64,000 nt of DNA, taken from Curtobacterium flaccumfaciens pv. betae. Lineage in GTDB: Bacteria > Actinomycetota > Actinomycetes > Actinomycetales > Microbacteriaceae. The notes below the pieces were generated by a model. The model was given only the letters and a program-made list of their open reading frames with translations, was not told the origin of the DNA and did not search any database. Both the position numbers and the translations under genes were made by a program. The DNA lies in assembly GCF_026241855.1 (NCBI RefSeq), contig NZ_JAPJDC010000001.1, forward strand, positions 2,294,001-2,358,000, written 5' to 3'. Shown in pieces: positions 26,212 through 35,394 of this stretch (positions are counted from its first letter, which is position 1; every line of letters begins with the position of its first letter).

Positions 26212-26367
26212 AAAAAATACAGACCCAACACCCGAAGGCATCAGACCGAGTTGATTCTGACTGTTGACTGTCTACTGACAATCTTCAATCCAAAAGGAAT
26301 TGCTTCATGACCCAGTCAGCAAGCCGACCAGGCACGAGGTCAATCAATAAATTGGCATTGACAATGT

Positions 26368-26390
26368 GCACGCTGTTGAGTTCTCAAGGA
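26368..26390 (-). promoter_or_regulatory. rRNA leader antitermination box
   Basis: The minus strand reads TCCTTGAGAACTCAACAGCG, the highly conserved actinobacterial rRNA leader element. It sits about 160 nt upstream of 16S. Confidence 0.65.
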
Positions 26391-26592
26391 CCAGACGCAC
26401 TCCCCGCTCGACCCATCACAGGTTCCGCAGAGAGGCATTCGTCTTGTACAACATCCTGGGCGCACAACCAGAGGTCGTGGTTCCGAGGAGTTGGTTGCCT
26501 GAGTGGGACCCCGTCCGGACTGCATCTCCAGGTGTTCAACCCGGTGATCGTCTCGGCCGTTCCGTTCTCCGCCTCAGCGGCAACGAGTGATT

Positions 26593-26622
26593 ACTTTACG
26601 CAGAGGTGAACGGCAGCGCCAA
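26593..26622 (-). promoter_or_regulatory. Candidate rRNA operon promoter
   Basis: On the minus strand TTGGCG (26617-26622) is separated by 18 nt from TAAAGT (26593-26598). This would start transcription near 26585 and give a leader of about 375 nt. The rest of 26212-26684 contains no gene. Confidence 0.5.
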
Positions 26623-26684
26623 GCCGGGCCACATCCCGGGCGTGTCGCCATCTGCGCCGCGGCTGGGCACTGCCCCGAGAACGA

Positions 26685-26723
26685 CGAACGGCCCGCTCCC
26701 CACCTGGGGGAACGGGCCGTTCG
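26685..26723 (-). terminator. Hairpin after the FAH-family gene
   Basis: 17-bp arms with one mismatch (26685-26701, 26707-26723), 9 nt past the stop codon, without a T tract. Confidence 0.75.
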
Positions 26724-26732
26724 GCAGCGCTG

Positions 26733-27503
26733 TCAGTGCCGGGCGATGACGGGGTTCTTGAGCGAACCGATGCCGGAGATGGTGACCTCGACGATCTCGC
26801 CGTCGCGGATCTGTCCGACACCCGCCGGGGTCCCGGTCAGGATGACGTCACCGGGCAACAGGGTCCAGATCGAGGACACGAACTCGACGAGCGACGGGAT
26901 GTCGTGCACCATCTCGTTCGTCGAAGCCGCCTGCCGGAGGTCACCGTCGACGCGGGTCTCGATGCGGATGTCCGACGGGTCGATCTCGGTCTCGATCACG
27001 GGGCCGAGCGGGCAGAAGGTGTCGAACCCCTTCGCCCGGGTCCACTGACCGTCGCGCGCCTGCAGGTCACGGGCGGTCACGTCGTTGGCGATCGTGTAGC
27101 CGAGGATGACGCTCGCGAAGTCCTCACGCCGGACGTTCTTCGCGAGCGAGCCGATCACGATGGCGAGTTCGCCCTCGTGGTCGACGCGTCCGATGTCGGC
27201 GGGGAGGCGGATGGGTTCGTCCGGACCGATCACCGAGGTGTTCGGCTTGAGGAACACCACCGGGTCGTCGCCGGCGCGCTCGTCCATCTCCGAAGCGTGC
27301 TCCGAGTAGTTGAGCCCGACGCCGATGACCTTCGAGCGCGGGATGACGGGCGCGAGGAGCTTGGCGTCGGCGAGTGCCACGCGCTCCCCCGTGGTCTCGA
27401 ACCCCTGGTACATCGGGTCTCCCGCGAGCACCACCAGAGCGCGCTCGTCGAGGATGCCGTACCGGGGGTCTTCACCCTTGCTGCTGAACCGTGCGATCTT
27501 CAC
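26733..27503 (-). CDS. Fumarylacetoacetate hydrolase (FAH) family protein
   Basis: 256 aa from GTG. The FAH fold signature is clear: VIGVGLNYSEHASEM, FLKPNTSVIGP, the metal-binding VDHEGELAIVIG with its catalytic Glu pair, DVTARDLQ, and TGTPAGVG near the C-terminus. Members include hydrolases, isomerases and decarboxylases of aromatic catabolism and acylpyruvases, and the substrate cannot be read from sequence. It lies downstream of ilvE by 30 nt but has its own TAGGGT box 6 nt before the GTG, so it is probably also made from a leaderless message. The order serA-leuB-ilvE-FAH-gltX is, as I recall, common in this family, here interrupted by the rRNA operon. Confidence 0.87.
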   Translation of the reverse strand: MKIARFSSKGEDPRYGILDERALVVLAGDPMYQGFETTGERVALADAKLLAPVIPRSKVIGVGLNYSEHASEMDERAGDDPVVFLKPNTSVIGPDEPIRLPADIGRVDHEGELAIVIGSLAKNVRREDFASVILGYTIANDVTARDLQARDGQWTRAKGFDTFCPLGPVIETEIDPSDIRIETRVDGDLRQAASTNEMVHDIPSLVEFVSSIWTLLPGDVILTGTPAGVGQIRDGEIVEVTISGIGSLKNPVIARH

Positions 27504-27509
27504 CGTTCG

Positions 27510-27515
27510 ACCCTA
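27510..27515 (-). promoter_or_regulatory. -10 box (TAGGGT) for a leaderless FAH-family transcript
   Basis: TAGGGT, six nt, then the GTG start codon; no ribosome binding site. Confidence 0.55.
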
Positions 27516-27533
27516 CCCACGCCCGCCGGTCGA

Positions 27534-28643
27534 TCAGGACGCGTCGGTCAGCTTGGTCATCCACCCGTGCGGGTCGGGACGACGGCCGTACTGGATGTCG
27601 GTGAGCTCGTCGCGCAGGGACATCGTGAGCTCCCCCGCCCCGACGGTCGGCGAACCGATCGTGAAGCCGTCGCCCCGGAGTTCGGCGATCGGGGTCACCA
27701 CGGCGGCGGTGCCGCATGCGAAGGCCTCGGTGATCGAGCCGTCGGCGACGCCGTCACGCCACTCGTCGAGGGTCACCCGGCGCTTCTCGACGGTCAGGCC
27801 GCGGTCCTCGGCCAGCTGCAGGATCGAGTCACGCGTGATCCCTTCGAGGATCGAGTCGGAGTCGGGCGTGACGAGGGTGCCGTCGGACGTGACCAGGACG
27901 ACGTTCATGCCGCCGAGCTCTTCGAGGTACTTGCCCTCCACCGAGTCGAGGAACATCACCTGCTGGCAGCCGTGCTCGTAGGCCTCTTGCTGGGGCAACA
28001 GCGACGAGGCGTAGTTGCCACCGGTCTTCGCCGCGCCGGTCCCGCCCTTGCCGGCACGGGCGTACTGCGTCGACAGCCAGATCGACACCGGCTTCGGGCC
28101 CGAGGTGAAGTACGCTCCGGCCGGGCTCGCGATGCAGTGGTACGCGACGGCCTGTGCCGCCCGGACCCCGAGGAACGACTCCGTCGCGATCATGAACGGC
28201 CGCAGGTACAGGCTGGTCTCGGGCGCCGAGGGAACCCAGTCGACGTCGGTCTGCACGAGCTGCCGGATCGACTCGACGAACGCCTCGACCGGGAGCTCCG
28301 GGAGCGCGAGCCGTCGGGCGGACCGCTGGAACCGCCGGGCGTTGGCGTCCGGTCGGAACGACCACACCGAGCCGTCCGCGTGCCGGTAGGCCTTGAGCCC
28401 CTCGAAGATCTCCTGGGCGTAGTGCAGGACACTCGCGCTCGGGTCCAGGGACAGCGGCCCGTACGGGTGGATCGACGCGCTGTGCCAGCCGTCGTCGAGC
28501 GTCCACTCGACCGTCGCCATGTGGTCGGTGAAGTGCTTGCCGAAGCCCGGGTCGGCCAGGATCTGCTCGCGCTCGGCGGCCGCGCGACGGTCGGCGGACG
28601 GGGTGCTGGCGAACTCGAGTCCGAAGGCGTTGTCGGTGCTCAT
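27534..28643 (-). CDS. ilvE: Branched-chain amino acid aminotransferase
   Basis: 369 aa, the length of class IV PLP aminotransferases of the actinobacterial ilvE type. It carries out the last step of valine, leucine and isoleucine synthesis, transferring the amino group from glutamate. Visible marks are HYAQEIFEGLKAYRHADGSV near the N-terminus, the PLP lysine in GAAKTGGNYASSLLPQ, and the cofactor-phosphate region ITRDSILQLAEDRG. The ATG has AAGGAG 8 nt upstream. It lies 15 nt after leuB on the same strand and should be co-transcribed with serA and leuB. Confidence 0.96.
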   Translation of the reverse strand: MSTDNAFGLEFASTPSADRRAAAEREQILADPGFGKHFTDHMATVEWTLDDGWHSASIHPYGPLSLDPSASVLHYAQEIFEGLKAYRHADGSVWSFRPDANARRFQRSARRLALPELPVEAFVESIRQLVQTDVDWVPSAPETSLYLRPFMIATESFLGVRAAQAVAYHCIASPAGAYFTSGPKPVSIWLSTQYARAGKGGTGAAKTGGNYASSLLPQQEAYEHGCQQVMFLDSVEGKYLEELGGMNVVLVTSDGTLVTPDSDSILEGITRDSILQLAEDRGLTVEKRRVTLDEWRDGVADGSITEAFACGTAAVVTPIAELRGDGFTIGSPTVGAGELTMSLRDELTDIQYGRRPDPHGWMTKLTDAS

Positions 28644-28658
28644 GGGGAGGACTCCTTC

Positions 28659-29741
28659 TCAGGCGGTGGTGGTGCGTGCCGTGGCCGCGGCGGCGATCGC
28701 GTCGCCGATCTCGGCCGTGCGACGCGGCGTGGTGCCCCGGTCGGCGAGGTCGGACTCCACCGCAGCCGTCACCGCGGCCGCCAGGTCACCGCGACCGATG
28801 TGGTCGAGCAACAGGGCGACGGAACGGATCGCGGCGGTGGGGTCGGCCAGCTGCTGACCTGCGATGTCCGGCGCGGAACCGTGGACCGGCTCGAACATGC
28901 TGGGGAAGGTGCCGTCCGGGTTGATGTTGCCCGAGGCCGCCAGACCGATGCCGCCGCTGATCGCGCCGGCCAGGTCGGTGATGATGTCGCCGAACAGGTT
29001 GTCGGTGACGATGACGTCGAACCGTGCGGGGTCGCGCACCATGTGGATGGTGACCGCGTCCACGTGCTGGTAGTCGACCGTGACGTCCGGGTACTCGGCG
29101 CCGACGGCCGCGACGGTGCGCTGCCAGAGGGCCCCGGCGTGCACCAGGACGTTGCTCTTGTGCACGAGGGTCAGGTGGCGACGCGGGCGTCGGTCCGCCA
29201 GCGCGAAGGCGTACCGCACGACCCGCTCGACACCGAAGGCGGTGTTCAACGAGACCTCGGTCGCGATCTCGTGCGGGGTACCGGTCCGGATGGCACCGCC
29301 GTTGCCGACGTAGGGCCCTTCGGTGCCTTCGCGCACGACCACGAAGTCGACATCGCCGGGTTCGGCGAGCGGCGTCGGGACGGCCGGGTGCACCGTCGTC
29401 GGCCGGAGGTTCACGTAGTGGTCGAACGCGAAGCGGAGCTTGAGGAGCAGCCCGCGCTCGATGATGCCCCCGGCGAGCCGCGGGTCACGCGGGTCACCGC
29501 CGACCGCTCCGAGCAGGATCGCGTCGTGCTGCGCGATCGCTGCCATGTCGTCGTCGGTCAGGATGTCGCCGGTCTCCAGGTACCGTGCGGCGCCGAGGGA
29601 GAACGGGGTCTCCTGCACCACGAGGTCGTCCGGCAGGACCGCGTGCAGGACCTTCAGGGCCTCGTCGACGACCTCGGGGCCGATGCCGTCACCACGGATG
29701 ACCGCGAGTCGGATCGTCTGCGCGCTGCTCATGTCCGCCAC
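28659..29741 (-). CDS. leuB: 3-isopropylmalate dehydrogenase
   Basis: 360 aa. It oxidises and decarboxylates 3-isopropylmalate in leucine synthesis using NAD. The start [36 protein letters not shown] for substrate arginines, [16 protein letters not shown], and the metal aspartates in [17 protein letters not shown] are all typical, as is [13 protein letters not shown]. The ATG has GGGGAG 9 nt upstream. It lies 4 nt from serA and 15 nt from ilvE. Confidence 0.96.
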   Translation of the reverse strand: MADMSSAQTIRLAVIRGDGIGPEVVDEALKVLHAVLPDDLVVQETPFSLGAARYLETGDILTDDDMAAIAQHDAILLGAVGGDPRDPRLAGGIIERGLLLKLRFAFDHYVNLRPTTVHPAVPTPLAEPGDVDFVVVREGTEGPYVGNGGAIRTGTPHEIATEVSLNTAFGVERVVRYAFALADRRPRRHLTLVHKSNVLVHAGALWQRTVAAVGAEYPDVTVDYQHVDAVTIHMVRDPARFDVIVTDNLFGDIITDLAGAISGGIGLAASGNINPDGTFPSMFEPVHGSAPDIAGQQLADPTAAIRSVALLLDHIGRGDLAAAVTAAVESDLADRGTTPRRTAEIGDAIAAAATARTTTA

Positions 29742-29745
29742 TCCC

Positions 29746-31335
29746 CTAGAGCGTGATGTCGATCTCGCGGAGCGAGGACGCGTCGATCGCCGAGCGGACG
29801 TGCTCGAGGATCTCGGCCGGCACGGGCGAGTCGACCGTCAGGACGCTCAGCGCCTGGCCACCGGCGGCTTCGCGCGAGATCTGCATCGCGGCGATGTTGA
29901 TGCCGGCCTGGCCGAACTCCTTGCCGTAGACCGCGACGATGCCCGGTCGGTCGGTGTACTCCATGACGACGTGGTGCCGGTCGAGCGGCACCTCGACGTC
30001 GTGCCCGTTGATCTCGACGAGCTTCTCGACCTGCTTCGGGCCGGTGAGCGTGCCGGACACGCTGATCGCCGGGCCGTCGGACTGGGCACCGCGGATCGTC
30101 AGCACGTTGCGGTACTCGGGGCTGTCGGTCTCGGTGATGAGGCGGACGGTGACCCCGCGCTGCTCGGCGATGAGCGGGGCGTTGACGTACGAGACCTGGT
30201 CGCTCACGACGTCGGTGAAGACGCCCTTGAGCGCCGCGAGCTTCAGCACGCTGACGTCGTACTCGGCGAGCTCGCCGTGCACCTCGACGTCGATGCTCGT
30301 GACCGGCGAGGTCGCCAGGGCGGTGAAGACCTGGCCGAGCTTCTCGACGAGCGGGATGCCGGGGCGCACGTACGGGTCGATGACCCCGCCGGCGACGTTC
30401 ACCGCGTCGGGCACGAGCTCGCCGCCGAGGGCGAGACGGACCGACTTGGCGACCGAGACGCCTGCTTTCTCCTGCGCTTCGTCGGTGGAGGCACCGAGGT
30501 GCGGCGTCACGACGACGTTCGGGAGCGCCAGGAGCGGCGAGTCCTTCGGGGGCTCGGCGACGAAGACGTCGAGGCCGGCGCCGGCGATGGTGTTCGCCGT
30601 GAGTGCACGGTGCAGGGCGTCCTCGTCGATCAGGCCGCCGCGGGCCACGTTCACGACGAACGCGGTCGGCTTCATCAGGGCGAACTGGGCGTCCGAGATC
30701 ATGCCGAGGGTCTCCGGCGTCCTCGGCATGTGGATCGTGGTGAAGTCCGCTCGGCGCAGCAGGTCGTCGAGGGAGACGAGCTCGACCCCGAGCTGCTGCG
30801 CACGTGCCGTGGTGACGTACGGGTCGTACGCGATGACCGTCACGCCGAAGGCCTGCAGCCGCTGGGTGATGAGCGCGCCGATGCGGCCGAGGCCGATGAT
30901 GCCGACGGTCTTCTCGTAGAGCTCCACACCGGTGTACGACGAGCGCTTCCACGCACCGGCGGCCAGCGAGGCGTGGGCGGCCGGGATGTGCCGCGCGAGC
31001 GACAGGATGTGCCCGACCGTGAGCTCCGCCGCCGAGATGATGTTCGAGGTCGGGGCGTTCACCACCATCACGCCGGCGGTCGTCGCGGCCTTGATGTCGA
31101 CGTTGTCGAGGCCGACGCCGGCACGGGCGACGACCTTGAGGCTCGGTGCCGCGGCGATCGCCTCGGCGTCGATCTTGGTGGCGGACCGCACGAGGACGGC
31201 GTGCGCGTCGGACAGCGCCGCCAGGAGCGCCGGACGGTCGGTGCCGTCCACGTTCCGGATCTCGAAGTCGGGCCCGAGGGCGTCGACCGTTGCGGGCGAG
31301 AGTTCTTCGGCGATCAGGACGACCGGCTTCGACAC
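29746..31335 (-). CDS. serA: D-3-phosphoglycerate dehydrogenase
   Basis: 529 aa, the long form typical of actinobacteria, with substrate-binding, NAD-binding, allosteric-substrate-binding and C-terminal ACT domains. It makes the first committed step of serine synthesis. Landmarks are [17 protein letters not shown] for NAD, the catalytic Arg-Glu-His triad region ([28 protein letters not shown]), and an ACT domain (about 455-525) that can bind serine. The start is GTG with GAGGAA about 9 nt upstream. A possible TAGCAT -10 box lies at 31375-31380. It is first in a serA-leuB-ilvE transcript. Confidence 0.96.
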   Translation of the reverse strand: MSKPVVLIAEELSPATVDALGPDFEIRNVDGTDRPALLAALSDAHAVLVRSATKIDAEAIAAAPSLKVVARAGVGLDNVDIKAATTAGVMVVNAPTSNIISAAELTVGHILSLARHIPAAHASLAAGAWKRSSYTGVELYEKTVGIIGLGRIGALITQRLQAFGVTVIAYDPYVTTARAQQLGVELVSLDDLLRRADFTTIHMPRTPETLGMISDAQFALMKPTAFVVNVARGGLIDEDALHRALTANTIAGAGLDVFVAEPPKDSPLLALPNVVVTPHLGASTDEAQEKAGVSVAKSVRLALGGELVPDAVNVAGGVIDPYVRPGIPLVEKLGQVFTALATSPVTSIDVEVHGELAEYDVSVLKLAALKGVFTDVVSDQVSYVNAPLIAEQRGVTVRLITETDSPEYRNVLTIRGAQSDGPAISVSGTLTGPKQVEKLVEINGHDVEVPLDRHHVVMEYTDRPGIVAVYGKEFGQAGINIAAMQISREAAGGQALSVLTVDSPVPAEILEHVRSAIDASSLREIDITL

Positions 31336-31434
31336 AGCAGCTGTTTCCTCACTCGAGACGGTTGGTATCCCACCATGCTATCGACGCGGGCCGGTGGTTA
31401 CGACCGCGGGAGCGGTCCTGTGGAGAACCACACG

Positions 31435-31480
31435 ACGGCCGGGAGGCGCGGGGCGGGGCCGCACCGTGCCTCCTGGCCGT
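31435..31480 (-). terminator. Imperfect hairpin after the small membrane protein pair
   Basis: Arms 31435-31454 and 31461-31480 pair with about three mismatches. It is a diverged member of the GGGAGGC/GCCTCC hairpin family, 12 nt past the stop at 31493. Confidence 0.6.
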
Positions 31481-31492
31481 GGGCGGGTCGCG

Positions 31493-31876
31493 TCAGAAGT
31501 CCAGCAGCGTCGGGACGAACAGCTGGAGGTCGAGCCAGAGGGCGCCGGCACCCGCGAACGCGACCACGAACACCGCGATCGTGACGGGCAGGCTCGCGCG
31601 CCGGGTGATGACGATCGCCGCGACGAACGCGACCGGCGCGATGAGGATGTCGAGCACGAGCCACAGCCACGGGGTGCTGGTCTGCAGCGAGTCGCCACCC
31701 GAGGTCGTCTGGAGGAACGCGTTGAAGGCGTCCACCCGCTGGTTGATCTGCGTCAGGTTGCCGACGGCCTGCACCGTCATGTAGGCGAACAGCGCCGCGA
31801 ACACGACCCAGACCACGATCTTCGCGACCACGGGGGCACTGTTCCGGCGGGTCGTCGCCGGCACTGCCCCGGTCAC
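31493..31876 (-). CDS. Small membrane protein of unknown function
   Basis: 127 aa from a GTG overlapping the upstream stop (GTGA). Three hydrophobic segments are visible: about 18-40 (VAKIVVWVVFAALFAYMTVQAV), about 70-88 and about 94-118. A Gln/Asn-rich loop (NLTQINQRVDAFNAFLQTTSGG) lies between the first two. I recognise no family. Tight coupling to the next gene upstream suggests the two work together, perhaps as a small membrane complex. Confidence 0.75.
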   Translation of the reverse strand: MTGAVPATTRRNSAPVVAKIVVWVVFAALFAYMTVQAVGNLTQINQRVDAFNAFLQTTSGGDSLQTSTPWLWLVLDILIAPVAFVAAIVITRRASLPVTIAVFVVAFAGAGALWLDLQLFVPTLLDF

Positions 31877-32337
31877 CCGAAGCTCCGCGTCAGGAGGAAC
31901 GGCCAGGGGAAGAGCACGACGGCGCCGAGGAGCATCCAGAGCAGGCGGGTCCGGGTGCGGCTGCTGCGCGCTGCCCAGAGCACCACCGTGAACCAGAGTG
32001 CCGGCGCGAGGATCGCGAGGAAGCGGAGCACCTCGACGAAGAGCGTGAGGACGGTGTCGACGCCGGAGACGTACGCGGTCGAGGCGGTCAGGAGCCAGGC
32101 CACCGTGTAGAGCAGGTAGAGGCCCCCGAAGACGCCGAACCCGACGAGCGCGCCGGAGGTCTCGGGTGCTTCGGGGTCACGGGCTCCGCGGTCGCGCACC
32201 GCCACCGGGTTGTGCGCCGCGTCGACGTGGGTGGCGTCGTCCGCGTCACCCCAGCTGAGGGCGGCGTCGTCGGTGTCGACGGCGTTCGGCACGTCCGGGT
32301 CGATCGACCCGTCTGGTGGGGATGCTGCCGTGGTCAT
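31873..32337 (-). CDS. Membrane protein of unknown function with acidic N-tail
   Basis: 154 aa. Residues 1-60 are acidic and Ala/Asp-rich (DTDDAALSWGDADDATHVDA), followed by about three membrane segments (about 62-85, 93-118, 128-148). No family is recognised. The start is well supported: a near-consensus TAGAAT lies 6 nt before the ATG, so the message should be leaderless. It heads a two-gene unit with 31493-31876, transcribed away from mtlD. Confidence 0.75.
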   Translation of the reverse strand: MTTAASPPDGSIDPDVPNAVDTDDAALSWGDADDATHVDAAHNPVAVRDRGARDPEAPETSGALVGFGVFGGLYLLYTVAWLLTASTAYVSGVDTVLTLFVEVLRFLAILAPALWFTVVLWAARSSRTRTRLLWMLLGAVVLFPWPFLLTRSFG

Positions 32338-32343
32338 GCCCCG

Positions 32344-32349
32344 ATTCTA
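32344..32349 (-). promoter_or_regulatory. -10 box (TAGAAT) for a leaderless transcript
   Basis: TAGAAT on the minus strand, 6 nt from the ATG at 32337. Confidence 0.6.
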
Positions 32350-32396
32350 CGAGGGACACGAACCCGGGGAGACCAGCGGCGGCCGGGAGGTCGACG

Positions 32397-33587
32397 TCAG
32401 ACGTCGGCCGGCTGCGTCGCGAGGACCTCGGCGACGACGTCACGGACGGCCGGGAAGAGCGGGTGGCTCTCCATCAGGCCCGTGAGGATCTCGGTGAGCG
32501 CGTGCGCGGTCGCCCCGGAGCGCAGGAGTGCGTGCAGCTCGATCGACTCCGGGTCGTTCTCGTCGTCGAACGCGAGCGCCGCGCGGACCGCACCGAGCAG
32601 GTGTTCGACGGGCAGGCCGCGCTCGGCGAGCTGTGACGCCGGGCCGACGAAGCGTTCACGACGGCCGAGCTTGCGGAGCGGGTTGCGGCCGACGCGTGCC
32701 GTGGAGTCCGGCAGGTGCGGGTTCGCGATGCGGGAGAGGTTCGCGGCGACGTAGCGCGCGTGGTCCTCGGGGTCGAAGCCGTGCTTCGCGATCAGCAGTG
32801 CGGTGGTCTCGGCGAGCACCCCGTCGACCTCGGCGCGGACGGCGTCGTCCTCGAGTGCTTCGCGGATGAGCCGGATGCCCCGCACGTAGCCGTGGTAGGC
32901 GGCGGTGGCGTGCGCCGTGTTGACCGTGTAGAGCTTGCGCTCGACGAACGGCTGCAGGTCGTCGACCCAGGTGACGCCCTCGATCGTCGGCGGTTCGGCG
33001 TCGGAGCCGAGGAACGGGGTGCGCTCGATGACCCACTCGTAGAACGGTTCGAGCACGACGTCGAGGCCGCCGGACTGCCCGAGCACACCGGACTGGTCCG
33101 GGACGATGCGGTCGATCGCGCAGTTCGCGAAGACGGCGGCGATGTCGCGGTCTTCGAGGATGGGGGCGCGGCGGATGCTGGCGTGCAGGGAGTCGGTCGC
33201 GTTGAACGCGTTCTCGCAGGCCACGATCGTGACGTCACCGCGCTCGAGCGGACGTGCCGCGAGCCCTTCGGCGATGAGCGGCGCGACGAGCGGGAGCGTG
33301 CGTGCGCCCACGGCGGTGGTCACCACGTCGGCCTCGGCGATGGCCTGCACCACACGCTCGCGGTCGGTCTTGCTGCTGAGCGCACGGAACCCGTAGACGA
33401 GGTGCTCGACCGGCATCTCGCCGACCTCGTGCACCACGAACCGGCCGGCTTCGTTCAGGGCCGAGACCACGCGTTCGTCGACGTCGACGAAGGTGAGCTC
33501 GTAGCCGCTCGCCACGAGGAACTGGCCCACGAACCCACGCCCGATCTTGCCGGCGCCGATGTGGACCGCTCGCTTCGTCACCGCCAT
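32397..33587 (-). CDS. mtlD: Mannitol-1-phosphate 5-dehydrogenase
   Basis: 396 aa, matching the long-chain polyol dehydrogenase family. It interconverts mannitol 1-phosphate and fructose 6-phosphate with NAD. The NAD site AVHIGAGKIGRGFVGQFL is at the N-terminus, and the catalytic segment KLYTVNTAHATAAYHGY carries the conserved Lys, Asn and His. The central VACENAFNATDSL region is also typical. No mannitol PTS genes are adjacent in this window, so it may serve mannitol use or accumulation elsewhere in the genome. Confidence 0.92.
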   Translation of the reverse strand: MAVTKRAVHIGAGKIGRGFVGQFLVASGYELTFVDVDERVVSALNEAGRFVVHEVGEMPVEHLVYGFRALSSKTDRERVVQAIAEADVVTTAVGARTLPLVAPLIAEGLAARPLERGDVTIVACENAFNATDSLHASIRRAPILEDRDIAAVFANCAIDRIVPDQSGVLGQSGGLDVVLEPFYEWVIERTPFLGSDAEPPTIEGVTWVDDLQPFVERKLYTVNTAHATAAYHGYVRGIRLIREALEDDAVRAEVDGVLAETTALLIAKHGFDPEDHARYVAANLSRIANPHLPDSTARVGRNPLRKLGRRERFVGPASQLAERGLPVEHLLGAVRAALAFDDENDPESIELHALLRSGATAHALTEILTGLMESHPLFPAVRDVVAEVLATQPADV

Positions 33588-33742
33588 CGAACGATCATCC
33601 CATGCTGGTCGGGGCGGTCCTGACCGCGGGTGCGCAGCACGGCCGACGGGTGTCGGGAATCGTCCGCGCGCACGGCGGAGGGACGCCGGTCCGCGGCGTC
33701 GGGGCTGGAGAAGAGCTGCTGCATAACGTTCGGGTCACATCG

Positions 33743-33774
33743 CGAGGCGGCGGTGCAGGTGCACCGCCGCCTCG
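33743..33774 (-). terminator. Perfect 15-bp hairpin after ilvC
   Basis: Arms CGAGGCGGCGGTGCA and its complement around a 2-nt centre, 22 nt past the ilvC stop, closing the ilv operon. Confidence 0.8.
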
Positions 33775-33796
33775 TCGTCGAGTGGTTCTCGGAAGA

Positions 33797-34822
33797 CTAC
33801 CGCGCGGCCGAGCCGTCCACGTAGTCGCCGTCGTTCTGCTTCCACGCGAAGAGCGCGCGGAGCTCACGGCCGGTGGCCTCGATCGGGTGGCCCTCGCCCT
33901 TGGCACGGAGCGCCTTGAACTCCGGAGCGCCGGCGTCCTGGTCCTCGATGAAGCGCTTCGCGAAGGCACCGTTCTGGATGTCCGCGAGCACCGCCTTCAT
34001 GTTCTCCTTGACGTCCGGCGAGATCACGCGCGGGCCGGAGACGTAGTCACCGAACTCGGCGGTGTCGGAGATCGACCAGCGCTGCTTGGTGAGGCCGCCC
34101 TCCCAGATGAGGTCGACGATGAGCTTGAGCTCGTGCAGGACCTCGAAGTAGGCGATCTGCGGCTGGTAGCCCGCCTCGACCAGGGTCTCGAAGCCGTACT
34201 GGATGAGCTGCGAGGTGCCACCGCAGAGGACGGCCTGCTCGCCGAACAGGTCGGTCTCGGTCTCCTCGGTGAAGGTCGTCTTGATGCCGCCGGAGCGGAG
34301 GCCACCGATGGCCTTGGAGTACGACCACGCGAGGTCCCAGGCGGAACCGGACGCGTCGACCTCGACGGCGACGATCACGGGGACGCCACGGCCGGCCTCG
34401 TACTCGCGGCGGACGGTGTGCCCCGGGCCCTTCGGCGCGACGAGCGACACGTCGACGCCCTCGGGCGCCTCGATGTAGCCGAAGCGGATGTTGAAGCCGT
34501 GGCCGAAGACGAGCGTCGCGCCCGGCTTGAGGTTCGGTCGGATGTCCTCGGCGTAGACGATGCGCTGGACCTGGTCCGGCGCGAGGATGACGACGACGTC
34601 GGCCCAGGCGGTGGCGTCGCCCGGGGTGTGGACCTCGAAGCCCGCCTCTTCGGCCTTCTGCCGGCTCTTCGAGCCCTCCTGCAGGCCGATCTTCACCTCG
34701 ACACCCGAGTCACGGAGGTTGAGGGCGTGGGCGTGGCCCTGCGAGCCGTAGCCGATGACGGCGACCTTCTTGCCCTGGATGAGCGTCAGGTCGGCGTCGG
34801 CGTCGTACACGATGTCAGTCAC
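33797..34822 (-). CDS. ilvC: Ketol-acid reductoisomerase
   Basis: 341 aa, the short class I form. It isomerises and reduces acetolactate or acetohydroxybutyrate with NADPH and magnesium, the second step of valine and isoleucine synthesis. The NADP loop is [23 protein letters not shown]. The metal and substrate residues lie in [17 protein letters not shown] and [23 protein letters not shown] start with AAGGAG 9 nt upstream. It is the last gene of ilvD-ilvB-ilvN-ilvC, 71 nt after ilvN. Confidence 0.97.
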   Translation of the reverse strand: MTDIVYDADADLTLIQGKKVAVIGYGSQGHAHALNLRDSGVEVKIGLQEGSKSRQKAEEAGFEVHTPGDATAWADVVVILAPDQVQRIVYAEDIRPNLKPGATLVFGHGFNIRFGYIEAPEGVDVSLVAPKGPGHTVRREYEAGRGVPVIVAVEVDASGSAWDLAWSYSKAIGGLRSGGIKTTFTEETETDLFGEQAVLCGGTSQLIQYGFETLVEAGYQPQIAYFEVLHELKLIVDLIWEGGLTKQRWSISDTAEFGDYVSGPRVISPDVKENMKAVLADIQNGAFAKRFIEDQDAGAPEFKALRAKGEGHPIEATGRELRALFAWKQNDGDYVDGSAAR

Positions 34823-34893
34823 GAGGGTGTGTCTCCTTGGTTCTGTGGTCTGTGCCGGGCACCATCGGCGCCCGGGAAGGGTGTGACGGGCGC

Positions 34894-35394
34894 TCAGCGC
34901 ACCCGGTCGGTGATGCTCTTCGGTCCGCGGCCCACGCCGAGGAGGCCCGCGCGGGCGAGCTCCTTGACGCCGTACGGCTCGAGCACGCGGAGGATCGCCT
35001 GGATCTTGCCGGGGTCGCCGGTCACCTCGACGATCAGGGAGTCGGTCGCCACGTCGACGACCTGGGCACGGAACAGGTTCACTGCTTCGAGCACCGCCGA
35101 GCGCGTCTGGTTGTCGACGCGCACCTTCACGAGCATGTGCTCGCGCTGGACCGACTGCGAGAAGTCCAGTTCGACGATCTTGATGACGTTCACCAGCTTG
35201 TTGAGCTGCTTCGTCACCTGTTCCAGCGGGAGGTCCTCGACGTCGACGACGACCGTGATCCGGCTGAGGCCGTCCACCTCGGTGTTGCCGACGGCGAGCG
35301 ACTCGATGTTGAACCCGCGCCGGGCGAAGAGTCCGGCGACACGGGTCAGCAGACCGGGCTTGTCCTCCACGAGGAGGGAGAGGACGTGGCTCAT
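34894..35394 (-). CDS. ilvN: Acetolactate synthase small (regulatory) subunit
   Basis: 166 aa with an N-terminal ACT domain ([27 protein letters not shown]) and a second ACT-like half. It stimulates the large subunit and gives valine feedback control. The ATG overlaps the ilvB stop (ATGA), so the two subunits are translationally coupled. Confidence 0.96.
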   Translation of the reverse strand: MSHVLSLLVEDKPGLLTRVAGLFARRGFNIESLAVGNTEVDGLSRITVVVDVEDLPLEQVTKQLNKLVNVIKIVELDFSQSVQREHMLVKVRVDNQTRSAVLEAVNLFRAQVVDVATDSLIVEVTGDPGKIQAILRVLEPYGVKELARAGLLGVGRGPKSITDRVR